A stretch of 64,000 nt of DNA from Fictibacillus solisalsi (GCF_900103485.1 NZ_FNHW01000001.1:62001-126000), one strand, 5' to 3'. Shown: positions 26,304-33,838, counted from the first letter of the stretch. Notes: generated by a model from the letters alone, not told the origin. Numbers and translations: made by a program.

Positions 26304-26473
26304 GGTTTGCCTCCAAACGACGCTTCAGATTGATCATGCAATAGCGAACGATAGGCAGGATTTTCTCCATTATCAATATGTCCACTGAAAACATATTCAT
26401 CTTCGAAGATCATTTTGCCTGCTGTACGTATTGTGCGATTATGTTTGCTGCAAATAAAACAGGAATCAGACAT
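26300..26473 (-). CDS. 57-residue protein resembling a truncated HIT-family N-terminus
   Basis: The frame reads MSDSCFICSKHN, then GKMIFEDEYVFSGHI, then ends after about 57 residues. The CxxC-x-H start and IxEDExV strand match the first strands of HIT-family (histidine triad) hydrolases, but the catalytic HxHxH region is absent. AAAGGGG lies about 12 bases upstream. The stop overlaps the ATG of the PP2C gene (ATGA), so it is translationally coupled and probably expressed. It could be a remnant, or a small CXXC metal-binding protein. The HIT assignment is inference. Confidence 0.55.
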   Translation of the reverse strand: MSDSCFICSKHNRTIRTAGKMIFEDEYVFSGHIDNGENPAYRSLLHDQSEASFGGKP

Positions 26474-26564
26474 CGGTGGACAGCCCCTTTTATTGGTATT
26501 TTAGAAAGTATATAGGAATTGCATGTTAAAAGAAATAGTTTTCTATGTGAAAGGGGGAAATGAT

Positions 26565-27248
26565 GTGAGTAAACGATGGGCGCTCTCCTGGAGCGGGGGA
26601 AAGGATGCCTGCATGGTGCTTGATCACCTCATCAAACGGGGAGATGAGGTGGTATGCCTGATTACAACTCTTCCAAAAGAGATCGGAAGGACATTTGGGC
26701 ATGGGGAAAGAACAGAGCTCATTCAAGCCCAGGCGGATGCAATCGGCATCCCGCTTGAATGGATCTCATGTTCGTTCGATACGTATACGAGGGATTTCCT
26801 ATCAACCCTGCAGTCATTGAAAAATAAATATGAAGTGGATGGAGTGGCGTTTGGCGACCTTTATCTGGATGAACACAGAGGATGGGGAGAAAACGTGGTT
26901 GAACAGGCTGGTCTCATGTCCGAATTTCCGCTTTGGATGAAAAAGGAAGATGCTGCTTCGGCCTTAAAGGTTTTTATTGATTCAGGATATAAAGCAAAGG
27001 TGATCCGGATCTCAAACAGCCAGCTTGATGAACTATGGCTGGGTAGAGAAGTGGATGGGTCTTTCTTGAATGAAATTGTGGAAACAGGCATCTGTCCAAT
27101 GGGAGAAGCGGGCGAATACCACACCTATGTGTATGATGGCCCTCTGTTTCAGTTTCAGGTCATGATAGAAAAAGGTGATATTGTGGAATTGGAAACGACG
27201 AAACGAATGGAGCTTTCATTGCAAGAAGAGCGTGTTAAAAAGGGATAA
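26565..27248 (+). CDS. Dph6-related ATP pyrophosphatase (adenine nucleotide alpha hydrolase family)
   Basis: 227 residues, GTG start after AAGGGGG; the frame extends 5' to an ATG at 26523, but with no ribosome site. The PP-loop SWSGGKDACMVL is at the N-terminus, and a later EAGEYHTYVYDGP is typical of the Dph6/MJ0570 family. Eukaryotic Dph6 amidates diphthine, which bacteria lack, so the bacterial reaction is unknown; adenylation of a carboxylate or amide formation is the general chemistry. It is alone on the plus strand between two minus-strand signalling units and overlaps the 3' end of the next minus-strand gene by 14 bp. Confidence 0.85.
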   Translation: MSKRWALSWSGGKDACMVLDHLIKRGDEVVCLITTLPKEIGRTFGHGERTELIQAQADAIGIPLEWISCSFDTYTRDFLSTLQSLKNKYEVDGVAFGDLYLDEHRGWGENVVEQAGLMSEFPLWMKKEDAASALKVFIDSGYKAKVIRISNSQLDELWLGREVDGSFLNEIVETGICPMGEAGEYHTYVYDGPLFQFQVMIEKGDIVELETTKRMELSLQEERVKKG

Positions 27249-27486
27249 ACCAGCCGGGATAAGAATAGTAGGGATAAGAAGAAAAGGGATAAGACACAGA
27301 GTAGGACAAGTGATACGGAGTTGAATAGTAAGGGTGAGTGTAGGAGGAGCCAAAGGCTAACGGAACAGGCGGATGGGGAGCGGGAGTGAAAGGGACTGCG
27401 GGTACTGCTGGCACAGCCGGAACAGCCGGAACTGACACAGCACGTCTGGTTGAATGATCATGATTTTGCTGATGAAAAAGATACAT
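27235..27486 (-). CDS. Pro/Tyr-rich low-complexity small protein with VPA repeats
   Basis: 83 residues. After a His-rich start it contains four tandem Val-Pro-Ala units, then a Pro-rich stretch, then a Tyr/Ser/Pro-rich tail (many Y and S, ending GWFIPF). The ribosome site AGGAGG sits 7 bases before ATG, which argues for a real gene despite low complexity. Such Tyr/Pro/His-rich proteins are typical of spore coat or exosporium components in this family of bacteria, but that is inference. It lies downstream of the kinase gene on the same strand. Confidence 0.6.
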   Translation of the reverse strand: MYLFHQQNHDHSTRRAVSVPAVPAVPAVPAVPFTPAPHPPVPLAFGSSYTHPYYSTPYHLSYSVSYPFSSYPYYSYPGWFIPF

Positions 27487-27551
27487 AAAAGATCCTCCTG
27501 TAATCAGACTTTAACGTAATTTATTCAGCATCCGGATAAAGAGTGAAACAG

Positions 27552-27583
27552 AAAAGGAGAACTGAAAGCCAGTTCTCCTTTTT
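27552..27583. terminator. Terminator-type hairpin at the end of the kinase gene
   Basis: AAAAGGAGAACTG pairs with CAGTTCTCCTTTT; T-runs on both strands. It overlaps the kinase stop codon and would end transcription from the kinase before the Pro/Tyr-rich gene, or from the plus strand. Confidence 0.75.
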
Positions 27584-28403
27584 ACATAGTTTTGGTTATC
27601 TCTCTGCAGTTCTGCATGGATTGTATATGCGAAATAATTTCTTCAGCAGAAGTGAAACATTCATCGATTTGCAGCAAACGCCTGAGCATTCCGTGGACGT
27701 CCGGGGATAAAGAAAGCTCTTCTTCCCAGCTGTTTTCCTTCTTCGATTGGGGTTCATAACCTGAATACAGAAGAAAAAGAAGGAAGTGACCAAGCGCATA
27801 AAAGTCGCTTGTTACAGAAACCTCCCGCATCAGATTCCGGTGCTTTCCTGTTGGTTTGACCTGAACTTTACCGGAGAGCTTGCAGGCAAGTCCAAAATCG
27901 ATGATATACAGCCTGCTGCCAGAAGAAATGATATTGGGAATCCGAAGATCTCTGTGAACGATGCCTTTTCCGTGAATCTTTTGTACAATTTTCACTACTT
28001 GATAAAAAATGGACATAGCATCCTGCTCGGAGTAAACCTTACCTTCTGAGAAAATCAAATCCTCAAAATTTTTCCCGGGCACATAATCCATAACAAGAAA
28101 CGTGCTGTGTTCATTCGGTGATTGTGGATGAACAGCAGGAACTTCTGGTAGAGAAAGCTGCTGAAGAAGTTGCCTCTCCTTGTCAAAGGTTTTTCTTCCT
28201 TCTTCTGTCCAGGATTTCGTTCTTCGAAGTTGTTTAACCGCTACGTGGTTACCGGTCATGTAGTCAATCGCACGGTACGTAATTCCATAGCTGCCCATTC
28301 CAAGTACTTCTGCAATGGTATACCGCTCAAAAAGGAGATACCCTTTAGGGAGCGGCCGGTCCACAATGAACCTGTAAATCGTTTTTGTCCAATGAAAATT
28401 CAT
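27582..28403 (-). CDS. Eukaryotic-type Ser/Thr protein kinase (YbdM-like, soluble)
   Basis: 273 residues, a kinase domain only, without transmembrane or PASTA domains. Key residues: glycine loop LGMGSYGITYRA, Lys57 (HVAVKQL), catalytic loop HRDLRIPN (Asp152, Asn157; Arg replaces the common Lys) and DFG Asp169. The size and layout recall B. subtilis YbdM. No clear ribosome site precedes ATG; it starts 5 bp after a Ser/Lys/His/Tyr-rich small protein gene and is probably coupled to it. That small protein is an obvious candidate substrate. A terminator overlaps the stop. Confidence 0.88.
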   Translation of the reverse strand: MNFHWTKTIYRFIVDRPLPKGYLLFERYTIAEVLGMGSYGITYRAIDYMTGNHVAVKQLRRTKSWTEEGRKTFDKERQLLQQLSLPEVPAVHPQSPNEHSTFLVMDYVPGKNFEDLIFSEGKVYSEQDAMSIFYQVVKIVQKIHGKGIVHRDLRIPNIISSGSRLYIIDFGLACKLSGKVQVKPTGKHRNLMREVSVTSDFYALGHFLLFLLYSGYEPQSKKENSWEEELSLSPDVHGMLRRLLQIDECFTSAEEIISHIQSMQNCREITKTM

Positions 28404-28408
28404 GGTCT

Positions 28409-28597
28409 TTAACTGCTGAAGAATCCGCTTTTTCGACGCTTCCCTTTGTAGTAGGAGTGGCCGTGGCCTTTGCCGTAATGATGCTTTTTATAGCCGCTGC
28501 TGCTGCTGTATTTTCGGTAGGAATGTTTGCGGTGATCACTGCTGCTGTATCGTCTGTGACTGCTGCCAAGTATGGATTTCAGTAATTTTTTAATCAT
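28409..28597 (-). CDS. Ser/Lys/His/Tyr-rich small basic protein, candidate kinase substrate
   Basis: 62 residues. A short amphipathic start (MIKKLLKSILG) is followed by a low-complexity region made almost only of Ser, Lys, Arg, His, Tyr and Gly (HRRYSSSDHRKHSYRKY, SSSSGYKKHHYGKGHGHS). AAAGGAG lies before ATG 28597. It starts the operon with the Ser/Thr kinase 5 bp behind. The composition is reminiscent of spore coat proteins such as CotG, which are kinase substrates (of CotH, a different kinase fold). Function not shown. Confidence 0.65.
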   Translation of the reverse strand: MIKKLLKSILGSSHRRYSSSDHRKHSYRKYSSSSGYKKHHYGKGHGHSYYKGKRRKSGFFSS

Positions 28598-28714
28598 CTC
28601 GATCAACTCCTTTTTTAACTATACGTGTACTTATGGATTTAGTTTCATTTTTACCAAAATGAAAGGCAGGCAATCCACAGGTGGAATGAAAAGAAGGCTG
28701 GATCTCACAATGAT

Positions 28715-28723
28715 TGTTATAAT
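28715..28723 (+). promoter_or_regulatory. Extended -10 promoter element
   Basis: TGTTATAAT is a perfect extended -10 (TGN plus TATAAT). No convincing -35 is seen 17 bp upstream, which extended -10 promoters tolerate. It precedes the 34-residue ORF. Confidence 0.4.
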
Positions 28724-28743
28724 ATGGGGAAGGCTGGGGCGAT

Positions 28744-28848
28744 ATGACGACAATCTGTTCCTTTTTTGGCGGCATCGCATTATTGTACTTGTTGGTCATG
28801 ATTCCTGTTCAATCTTTCATCGGCCCTCGCCGCAAGCTTGATTTATAA
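28744..28848 (+). CDS. Possible 34-residue hydrophobic peptide
   Basis: MTTICSFFGGIALLYLLVMI followed by PVQSFIGPRRKLDL. One membrane-length hydrophobic segment with a basic C-terminal tail. GGGGAAGGCTGGGG just upstream can serve as ribosome site, and an extended -10 lies about 20 bp before. The evidence is the agreement of these three signals; the peptide is too short for family assignment. It may lie in the 5' region of the acetyltransferase transcript. Confidence 0.4.
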   Translation: MTTICSFFGGIALLYLLVMIPVQSFIGPRRKLDL

Positions 28849-28933
28849 AGTAAAGCATGGAAAGCCACAGTAGTTGTTTTTGGGGCAGATCCTTGATAGT
28901 TTTATAGTGAGAGAAGAACAGAGGAGGATCAGC

Positions 28934-29467
28934 TTGGGTACTTTTACTATTGTTAAGCCAGAAGTAAGTGAGGATGTCGTTGCATCTCAGGCTGTTGCAG
29001 CAGAGACCGATGACATTATGGGGCTTCTTGTCCGGACGGCTCAATGGCTTCAAAGCAAAGGATCATCTCAATGGAGTGAGCTGCTTGAAGGCAAAGATGT
29101 TCACGGAATGGCCCAATCCATTACAGATGGAGATGTATTTGTTTTTAAAAAAGCCGGACGGATTGCCGGAGTGGTGATGCTTCCGCAAGAAGCCAGAGAA
29201 TGGGATATCCGGCTATGGGGTAACGAACAGCCGGAGGCCATTTATCTGCATCGCCTGGCCATTGACCGGAGTGTTGCGGGGAAGAACCTCGGGAAAGAAA
29301 TTCTTAACTGGGTGACAGAGGGAATTATTTTTGAAGGGAAAAACGTGATTCGTTTGGACTGTATTGCCACAAATGAGAGTTTGAACACGTTTTACCGTGA
29401 AGCAGGTTTTACCTACAGAGGAACAAGTGATACCGGATTTAACATTTATGATAAACTGAAAAAATAG
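28934..29467 (+). CDS. GNAT family N-acetyltransferase
   Basis: 177 residues, TTG start chosen because GAGGAGGA is 4-6 bases upstream; an ATG-like extension to 28874 has none. The acetyl-CoA-binding segment is seen in IYLHRLAIDRSVAGKNLGKEI, and the C-terminal IRLDCIATNESLNTFYREAGF is typical of GNAT fold strands beta5 and alpha4. Acceptor unknown. It ends at a convergent terminator. Confidence 0.85.
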   Translation: MGTFTIVKPEVSEDVVASQAVAAETDDIMGLLVRTAQWLQSKGSSQWSELLEGKDVHGMAQSITDGDVFVFKKAGRIAGVVMLPQEAREWDIRLWGNEQPEAIYLHRLAIDRSVAGKNLGKEILNWVTEGIIFEGKNVIRLDCIATNESLNTFYREAGFTYRGTSDTGFNIYDKLKK

Positions 29468-29509
29468 AAAAAAGCAACCCTCGGGAGGTTCCCGTTGGTT
29501 GCTTTTTTT
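29468..29509. terminator. Bidirectional terminator between acetyltransferase and alkaline phosphatase
   Basis: AAAAAAGCAACC and GGTTGCTTTTTTT form the stem with an inner GGGAGGTTCCC loop region; T-runs on both strands. Confidence 0.85.
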
Positions 29510-29513
29510 CTGG

Positions 29514-30872
29514 TTATTTCCCAGTGTGGACGATCTTGAAGACCTTTTTCGCCTGGTCTGTGTTGTTGATTAATCCGGCAAACTTTTCTTTGCCAGGACC
29601 GTATGCATATACGTTCACATCCTCGCCAGTATGGCCGGTGGTTGTCCATCCGGTGTTGGAACGAAGATCGGCAATTTTCTCGATGGCGGCATCGATTTTT
29701 GTTACATCTTTTGTTTTAGCCGCTTCCTTTACATTGTTGGTTTCTTCAGGTGTCAGGTTGAGGTCAATGTACTTGTCGAGTGTGGATTCAATATCTGCTC
29801 CGGAAGCAATGGTTTCTGCGAGGAAATCGGGAGTGCGCTTAAACGCTTTGATCGGATCAGTGAGCCAGTTATATTTTCCGTTCGCCCCGACCGATATTCC
29901 CCCTGTCGCATGGTCAGCTGTAGCCACGACGAGAGTATGCTTGTCTTTTTTGGCGAACTGGACCGCAGCCTGGACCGCCTTCTCAAAGTCCTGCATCTCG
30001 CTCATGGTACTGACGATATCATTGTCGTGTTCTCCCCAGTCAATCTGGCTTCCTTCCACCATGAGAAAGAAACCGTCTTTGTCTTTATCAAGCCGCTTAA
30101 TGGCGGAGGTGGTCATGTCCTTAAGTGAAGGCAGGTCATGATTACGGTCAATCATTTTTGGCATTCCGCCTTTAGCAAACAGTCCCAGTACTTGTTCGTT
30201 TTTGTTGCGGAGCAATTGATCCTTTGTGGTCACATAGCTGTATCCTGCGTTTTTAAATTCTTTCACCAGGTTTCTGTCACTTCGTATAAAGTTGGATGAG
30301 CCTCCTCCAAGAAGGACATCGACCTTATGCTTATGGCTGATTTTTTCATCGAAATAATCGTTGGCAATCTCGTTCATGTTCTTACGGCTTGGGTCATGTG
30401 CGCCGAAAGAAGCAGGGGTTGCATGAGCGAGCTCGGAAGTGGCGACAAGCCCGGTAGATTTGCCTCTTGCCTTTGCCGCTTCAAGCACCGTTTTTAATTC
30501 CTTTTGATTCTTATCCACGGCAATGGCGGCATTGTATGTTTTTTCTCCGGTGGACATTGCTGTGGCAGCGGAAGCGGAGTCAGTAATATTCTCTTCGGGG
30601 TCATCTGCGTAGGTCATTTGTTTACCGACGAAATACCGGTCAAAAGTGGTTTTTTCCATTTCCATCGTATCCGGATCATCCTTCCAATACCGTAATGCTG
30701 TGGTGGCGGAAGGGCCCATACCGTCCCCGATCATGAAAATAACATTCTTTATTTTGGGTTCTTGCTTGGTGAGGTTCTTTGCATCGCCATGCATCGACAT
30801 GGAAACGGCTCCAATCCCGACAGCGGTACTAAGGGCAATAGGAAGCCATTTTTTAAAGCGGTCCTTTTTCAA
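29514..30872 (-). CDS. Alkaline phosphatase (PhoA/PhoB type), exported
   Basis: 452 residues, TTG start after AGGAGGG; the frame remains open 5' but without a ribosome site. A signal peptide is clear (MKKDRFKKWLPIALSTAVGI onward), so it is secreted or wall-bound. Motifs: metal site FMIGDGMGPSA, nucleophilic Ser in TDSAASATAMSTG, and metal-binding ATADHATGG and TTTGHTGED. It releases inorganic phosphate from organic phosphomonoesters. Phosphate-starvation control would be expected, but I do not see clear PhoP box repeats. Confidence 0.93.
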   Translation of the reverse strand: MKKDRFKKWLPIALSTAVGIGAVSMSMHGDAKNLTKQEPKIKNVIFMIGDGMGPSATTALRYWKDDPDTMEMEKTTFDRYFVGKQMTYADDPEENITDSASAATAMSTGEKTYNAAIAVDKNQKELKTVLEAAKARGKSTGLVATSELAHATPASFGAHDPSRKNMNEIANDYFDEKISHKHKVDVLLGGGSSNFIRSDRNLVKEFKNAGYSYVTTKDQLLRNKNEQVLGLFAKGGMPKMIDRNHDLPSLKDMTTSAIKRLDKDKDGFFLMVEGSQIDWGEHDNDIVSTMSEMQDFEKAVQAAVQFAKKDKHTLVVATADHATGGISVGANGKYNWLTDPIKAFKRTPDFLAETIASGADIESTLDKYIDLNLTPEETNNVKEAAKTKDVTKIDAAIEKIADLRSNTGWTTTGHTGEDVNVYAYGPGKEKFAGLINNTDQAKKVFKIVHTGK

Positions 30873-30915
30873 TGTCGTTCCCTCCTGTAAAATTTTATAT
30901 TTATCTGTCAATTTA

Positions 30916-30945
30916 AGTATATGCCATCCCCAAGAGTTCCCTCAA
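30916..30945 (-). promoter_or_regulatory. Promoter of the alkaline phosphatase gene
   Basis: On the minus strand TTGAGG (30945-30940) and TATACT (30921-30916) are separated by 18 bp, about 25 bp before the ribosome site region. Confidence 0.5.
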
Positions 30946-31003
30946 TGGACCATAGGTATTGCATAGAATGTACTAGAAGAAAACGGGATGGAAAGAAAGG
31001 CAT

Positions 31004-31128
31004 TAAAAAAAGAGCCGAACAGGTTTCGGCTCAGGGGTTTATATGTAAATAAAAGGTTGATTCATTTATGATAGCTGTGCTAAAATAAAGATTGTGGCTT
31101 GCTAATGTATAATAAACTATAACTATCC
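31004..31128 (-). ncRNA. Candidate orphan small RNA, about 125 nt
   Basis: A near-consensus sigma-A promoter on the minus strand (31164-31135) is followed by about 95 nt without a good ORF and then a textbook terminator (GAGCCGAA / TTCGGCTC with 5-nt loop, seven U). No minus-strand protein gene lies between, so the signals have no other client. The only ORF is an 8-codon one (31065-31039) lacking a ribosome site. A run of C (AAACCCCUG) just 5' of the terminator stem could act as a seed for Shine-Dalgarno pairing, as in other Firmicute small RNAs; that is inference. Confidence 0.6.
31005..31032 (-). terminator. Intrinsic terminator on the minus strand
   Basis: GAGCCGAA (31012-31019) pairs with TTCGGCTC (31025-31032); the U-run is at 31011-31005, so it works only for minus-strand transcription. 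Confidence 0.85.
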
Positions 31129-31134
31129 AAATTT

Positions 31135-31164
31135 ATTATACTATGTAAGCTGATCTGTTGTCAA
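31135..31164 (-). promoter_or_regulatory. Near-consensus sigma-A promoter, minus strand
   Basis: TTGACA (31164-31159) and TATAAT (31140-31135) are both perfect hexamers with an 18-bp spacer. A mirror-image TATAATAAA on the plus strand at 31108-31116 makes an inverted repeat with the -10 region. Confidence 0.75.
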
Positions 31165-31203
31165 GTGATATACGTAAAAATTTATAGATAAAGGAGAGGG
31201 GCC

Positions 31204-33537
31204 ATGAACCAGTGGGAAAAAGAATGGCAGATAGAGCAGGAGCGTGTGAATTCAGTTGTTGAAAAGGCTGATCATAAGATCCGGAGGCTGGAGGAACATC
31301 TCGGCGGTAAAAAAGAAGACGTGGTTGACATCCGTAAAAATTTCTGGGAAGACGTGACCGTCAATTTAGAAGATGCCGATGAAGCGATCGAGACTGCGGC
31401 GAGCATTAAACAGCAGGCGGAATTGCTTTCAGAACTTGAACGCAGCCACAAAAATGCCGAAGATCAAATGAAAAGCCTGGTGCGCTTGAGTGATTCTCCC
31501 TATTTTGGAAGAATCGACTTTAAAGAGAAGAGCGATGCCGATTCTCAGCCGATTTACCTTGGCATTGCCTCTTTCTATGATGAAGAAAAGGATCAATTTT
31601 TGGTTTATGACTGGCGTGCACCCATTTCAAGCCTGTATTATGACTATTCTTTGGGCAAGGCGGAATACGATGCTCCTGGCGGTGTTATTTCGGGTGAAAT
31701 GGAACTCAAGCGCCAATATATCATTCGAAACGCCATCATCAAAAGTATGTTTGACACCGGTGTAACCATTGGTGATGAATTGCTTCAGGAAGTATTGAGC
31801 CGTCAGGCGAACCCGCACATGAAAAGCATTGTGGCGACCATTCAAAAAGAGCAAAACCAGATTATTCGAAATACGAAGGGGTCCCTGTTGATCGTCCAGG
31901 GTGCTGCCGGATGCGGAAAAACCTCCGCTGCCCTTCAGCGTGTGGCTTACCTGTTATACCGTTACAGGGAAACACTGACAGCCAACCAAATCGTTCTTTT
32001 TTCTCCAAACAACGTATTTAACAGTTATGTATCCAATGTCCTTCCTGAGCTCGGTGAGGAGAATATGATGCAAACGACGTTTCAGCAGTATATTCACCAT
32101 CATTTGGGAAGCTCCTTTTACCTTGAGGATCCGCTCGAACAAATGGAAGCGGTGCTGACGGCTGGAGAGGGTTCACAGGATCAGGCAAGGCTGGCCAGTA
32201 TCCAATACAAAGCGTCCTTGGACTTTATGGATATGATTGAAAAGCACATTTCCCGTCTTCGTAATGAGGGAATGATCTTTAAACCGATCAAATTCAGGGG
32301 GAAAGTACTCATCACGGGTGAGGAGATTAAAGAAAAGTTTTATTCCTACGCTCCATCGGTCTCCATTCCGAACCGGATGAAACTTGTTTCCGAATGGCTG
32401 GTCCGTGAGGTGCGCAACTTTGAAAAAGCCGAAAGAAATGAACCATGGGTAGAGGAAAAAATACAGCTGCTCGACAAGGATGTATACGTAAAGCTGTATC
32501 AAAAATTGCAAAAGAAAAAGCAGTACTCAGAAAATACATTCAATGATTTTGAAAGAGAGCAAAAGCTGTTATCGGCTTATGTCGTATCAAGAGCATTTAA
32601 GCCGCTGAAGAAAAGGATTAAAGCTTTAACTTTCATTAATTTAAAAGCACTTTATATGGCGTTGTTCAAAGAGGATGGATTGGTTTCACCTGCAGAAGTA
32701 CCGTCCAGGTGGAAGGAAATATGCCTGCTTACAGCAAAAACTCTCGCCCGGGAAGAGCTGTATTATGAAGATGCTACTCCGTTTTTGTATCTAAAAGAAC
32801 GGATGGAAGGCTTTCAGACCAATACGGCTGTAAGACATGTATTCATAGATGAAGCCCAGGATTATTCACCGTTTCAGTTTGCCTTCATACAACGGCTGTT
32901 TCCGCGGAGCAAAATGACAGTGCTGGGGGATTTGAACCAGTCCATCTATGCGCATTCCACAGGAGACGCTTTTCAAATGCTGTACGACCGTTTTGGCAGG
33001 GAGAATACAGAGCGGATTATTCTGACCAGAAGCTACCGGTCAACAAGGCAAATCGTAGAGTTTACGAGAGAACTGCTGGATGAACCGGATAAGGTCGTTC
33101 CATTTAACAGGGATGGGGAAAAGCCGGTGCTGAAACAATTTTTTGCTCCTGAAGACCATGCCCGCTCAGTTGCAGATACGATTAAACAACTGCAAAACGA
33201 GAAGGTTAAAACGATCGCCGTGATTTGCAAAACCGAACAAGAGTGCAAAGAAGCCTTTGAAGCATTGAAGGATCAAGTGGAAGTAGAATTGATGCTTAAA
33301 GAATCGTCCTCGTTTAAGCAAGGAACACTGATTATCCCGTCCTATCTCGCCAAAGGGATTGAGTTTGATGCTGTTCTTGTCTTCGATGCTTCAAACGAAG
33401 TGTATGGGAAAGAGAGCGAACGGAAATTGTTTTATACGGTTTGCACCCGTGCTATGCATGAACTACATCTTTTTTCCAAAGGAGAACTATCACCGTTTTT
33501 TGAGCGTATTCCTTCAGATACCTTTCATACTGAATAA
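31204..33537 (+). CDS. helD: HelD-type helicase, RNA polymerase recycling factor
   Basis: 777 residues, close to B. subtilis HelD (774). The N-terminal coiled-coil arm (about 1-90) is the part that enters RNA polymerase; the superfamily 1 helicase core has Walker A QGAAGCGKTSAAL (about residue 231) and Walker B FIDEAQDYSPFQ. HelD binds RNA polymerase and uses ATP to remove it from DNA and nucleic acid. AAAGGAGAGG precedes ATG. Some family members also confer rifampicin resistance, but that is a different subclass. A terminator follows directly. Confidence 0.93.
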   Translation: MNQWEKEWQIEQERVNSVVEKADHKIRRLEEHLGGKKEDVVDIRKNFWEDVTVNLEDADEAIETAASIKQQAELLSELERSHKNAEDQMKSLVRLSDSPYFGRIDFKEKSDADSQPIYLGIASFYDEEKDQFLVYDWRAPISSLYYDYSLGKAEYDAPGGVISGEMELKRQYIIRNAIIKSMFDTGVTIGDELLQEVLSRQANPHMKSIVATIQKEQNQIIRNTKGSLLIVQGAAGCGKTSAALQRVAYLLYRYRETLTANQIVLFSPNNVFNSYVSNVLPELGEENMMQTTFQQYIHHHLGSSFYLEDPLEQMEAVLTAGEGSQDQARLASIQYKASLDFMDMIEKHISRLRNEGMIFKPIKFRGKVLITGEEIKEKFYSYAPSVSIPNRMKLVSEWLVREVRNFEKAERNEPWVEEKIQLLDKDVYVKLYQKLQKKKQYSENTFNDFEREQKLLSAYVVSRAFKPLKKRIKALTFINLKALYMALFKEDGLVSPAEVPSRWKEICLLTAKTLAREELYYEDATPFLYLKERMEGFQTNTAVRHVFIDEAQDYSPFQFAFIQRLFPRSKMTVLGDLNQSIYAHSTGDAFQMLYDRFGRENTERIILTRSYRSTRQIVEFTRELLDEPDKVVPFNRDGEKPVLKQFFAPEDHARSVADTIKQLQNEKVKTIAVICKTEQECKEAFEALKDQVEVELMLKESSSFKQGTLIIPSYLAKGIEFDAVLVFDASNEVYGKESERKLFYTVCTRAMHELHLFSKGELSPFFERIPSDTFHTE

Positions 33538-33555
33538 TAAATAATTATGATTGTC

Positions 33556-33588
33556 GAAGCTTGCCGAAATGGCAAGCTTCTGTTTTTA
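33556..33588 (+). terminator. Terminator of helD
   Basis: GAAGCTTGCC and GGCAAGCTTC form a perfect 10-bp stem, followed by TGTTTTT. Confidence 0.85.
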
Positions 33589-33590
33589 TC

Positions 33591-33619
33591 AAAAAAAACA
33601 CACCCGAATGGGTGTGTTA
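33591..33619 (-). terminator. Terminator of the 73-residue protein gene
   Basis: On the minus strand AACACACCC and GGGTGTGTT form the stem, followed by TTTTTTT; it overlaps the stop codon. The convergent genes thus each have their own terminator. Confidence 0.8.
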
Positions 33620-33838
33620 ATTGGCGGCTAGGACTTTATAGCCAATTTCCTCTAGCTCGTGAATGTCCTCTTTGCTGGTTACACAAACGGAATCGTCATT
33701 AATTCTGCAAACAACTGCTTCATTTTCGTGACAATTCTGTAAGGCGCCTACCACCGAGTCGTATTCTTTTCCTTGTATTTCTTTTTGTCCAACTGACCAG
33801 GAACGCTGCCGGCAAACGTGATTGACTAACGAAACCAT
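33617..33838 (-). CDS. Small Cys-containing protein of unknown function
   Basis: 73 residues beginning MVSLVNHVCRQRSW. The ATG at 33838 is chosen because GGAGGTGG precedes it. Four Cys are spread through the chain (HVCRQ, QNCHE, VVCRI, SVCVT) without a classical zinc pattern. The C-terminal half (SKEDIHELEEIGYKVL) looks like a small beta-alpha unit. No family recognised. Monocistronic with its own terminator. Confidence 0.6.
   Translation of the reverse strand: MVSLVNHVCRQRSWSVGQKEIQGKEYDSVVGALQNCHENEAVVCRINDDSVCVTSKEDIHELEEIGYKVLAAN

Noticed and set aside
27500-28650. Sigma-E/K/G promoter for the kinase and coat-like genes
   Set aside because: Only partial matches (for example TGAATA at the -35) with wrong -10 or spacing; sporulation control stays speculative.
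28590-28799. Minus-strand 69-codon frame upstream of the 62-residue gene
   Set aside because: Only a weak ribosome site, overlaps the start and Shine-Dalgarno of the better-supported 62-residue gene, and shows no recognisable pattern.
29524-30141. Plus-strand 205-codon open frame inside the alkaline phosphatase gene
   Set aside because: Antisense to conserved alkaline phosphatase sequence; composition typical of shadow frames.
31039-31065. 8-codon ORF (MNQPFIYI) within the candidate small RNA
   Set aside because: No Shine-Dalgarno upstream; the signals fit a non-coding RNA better, though a leader peptide is not fully excluded.
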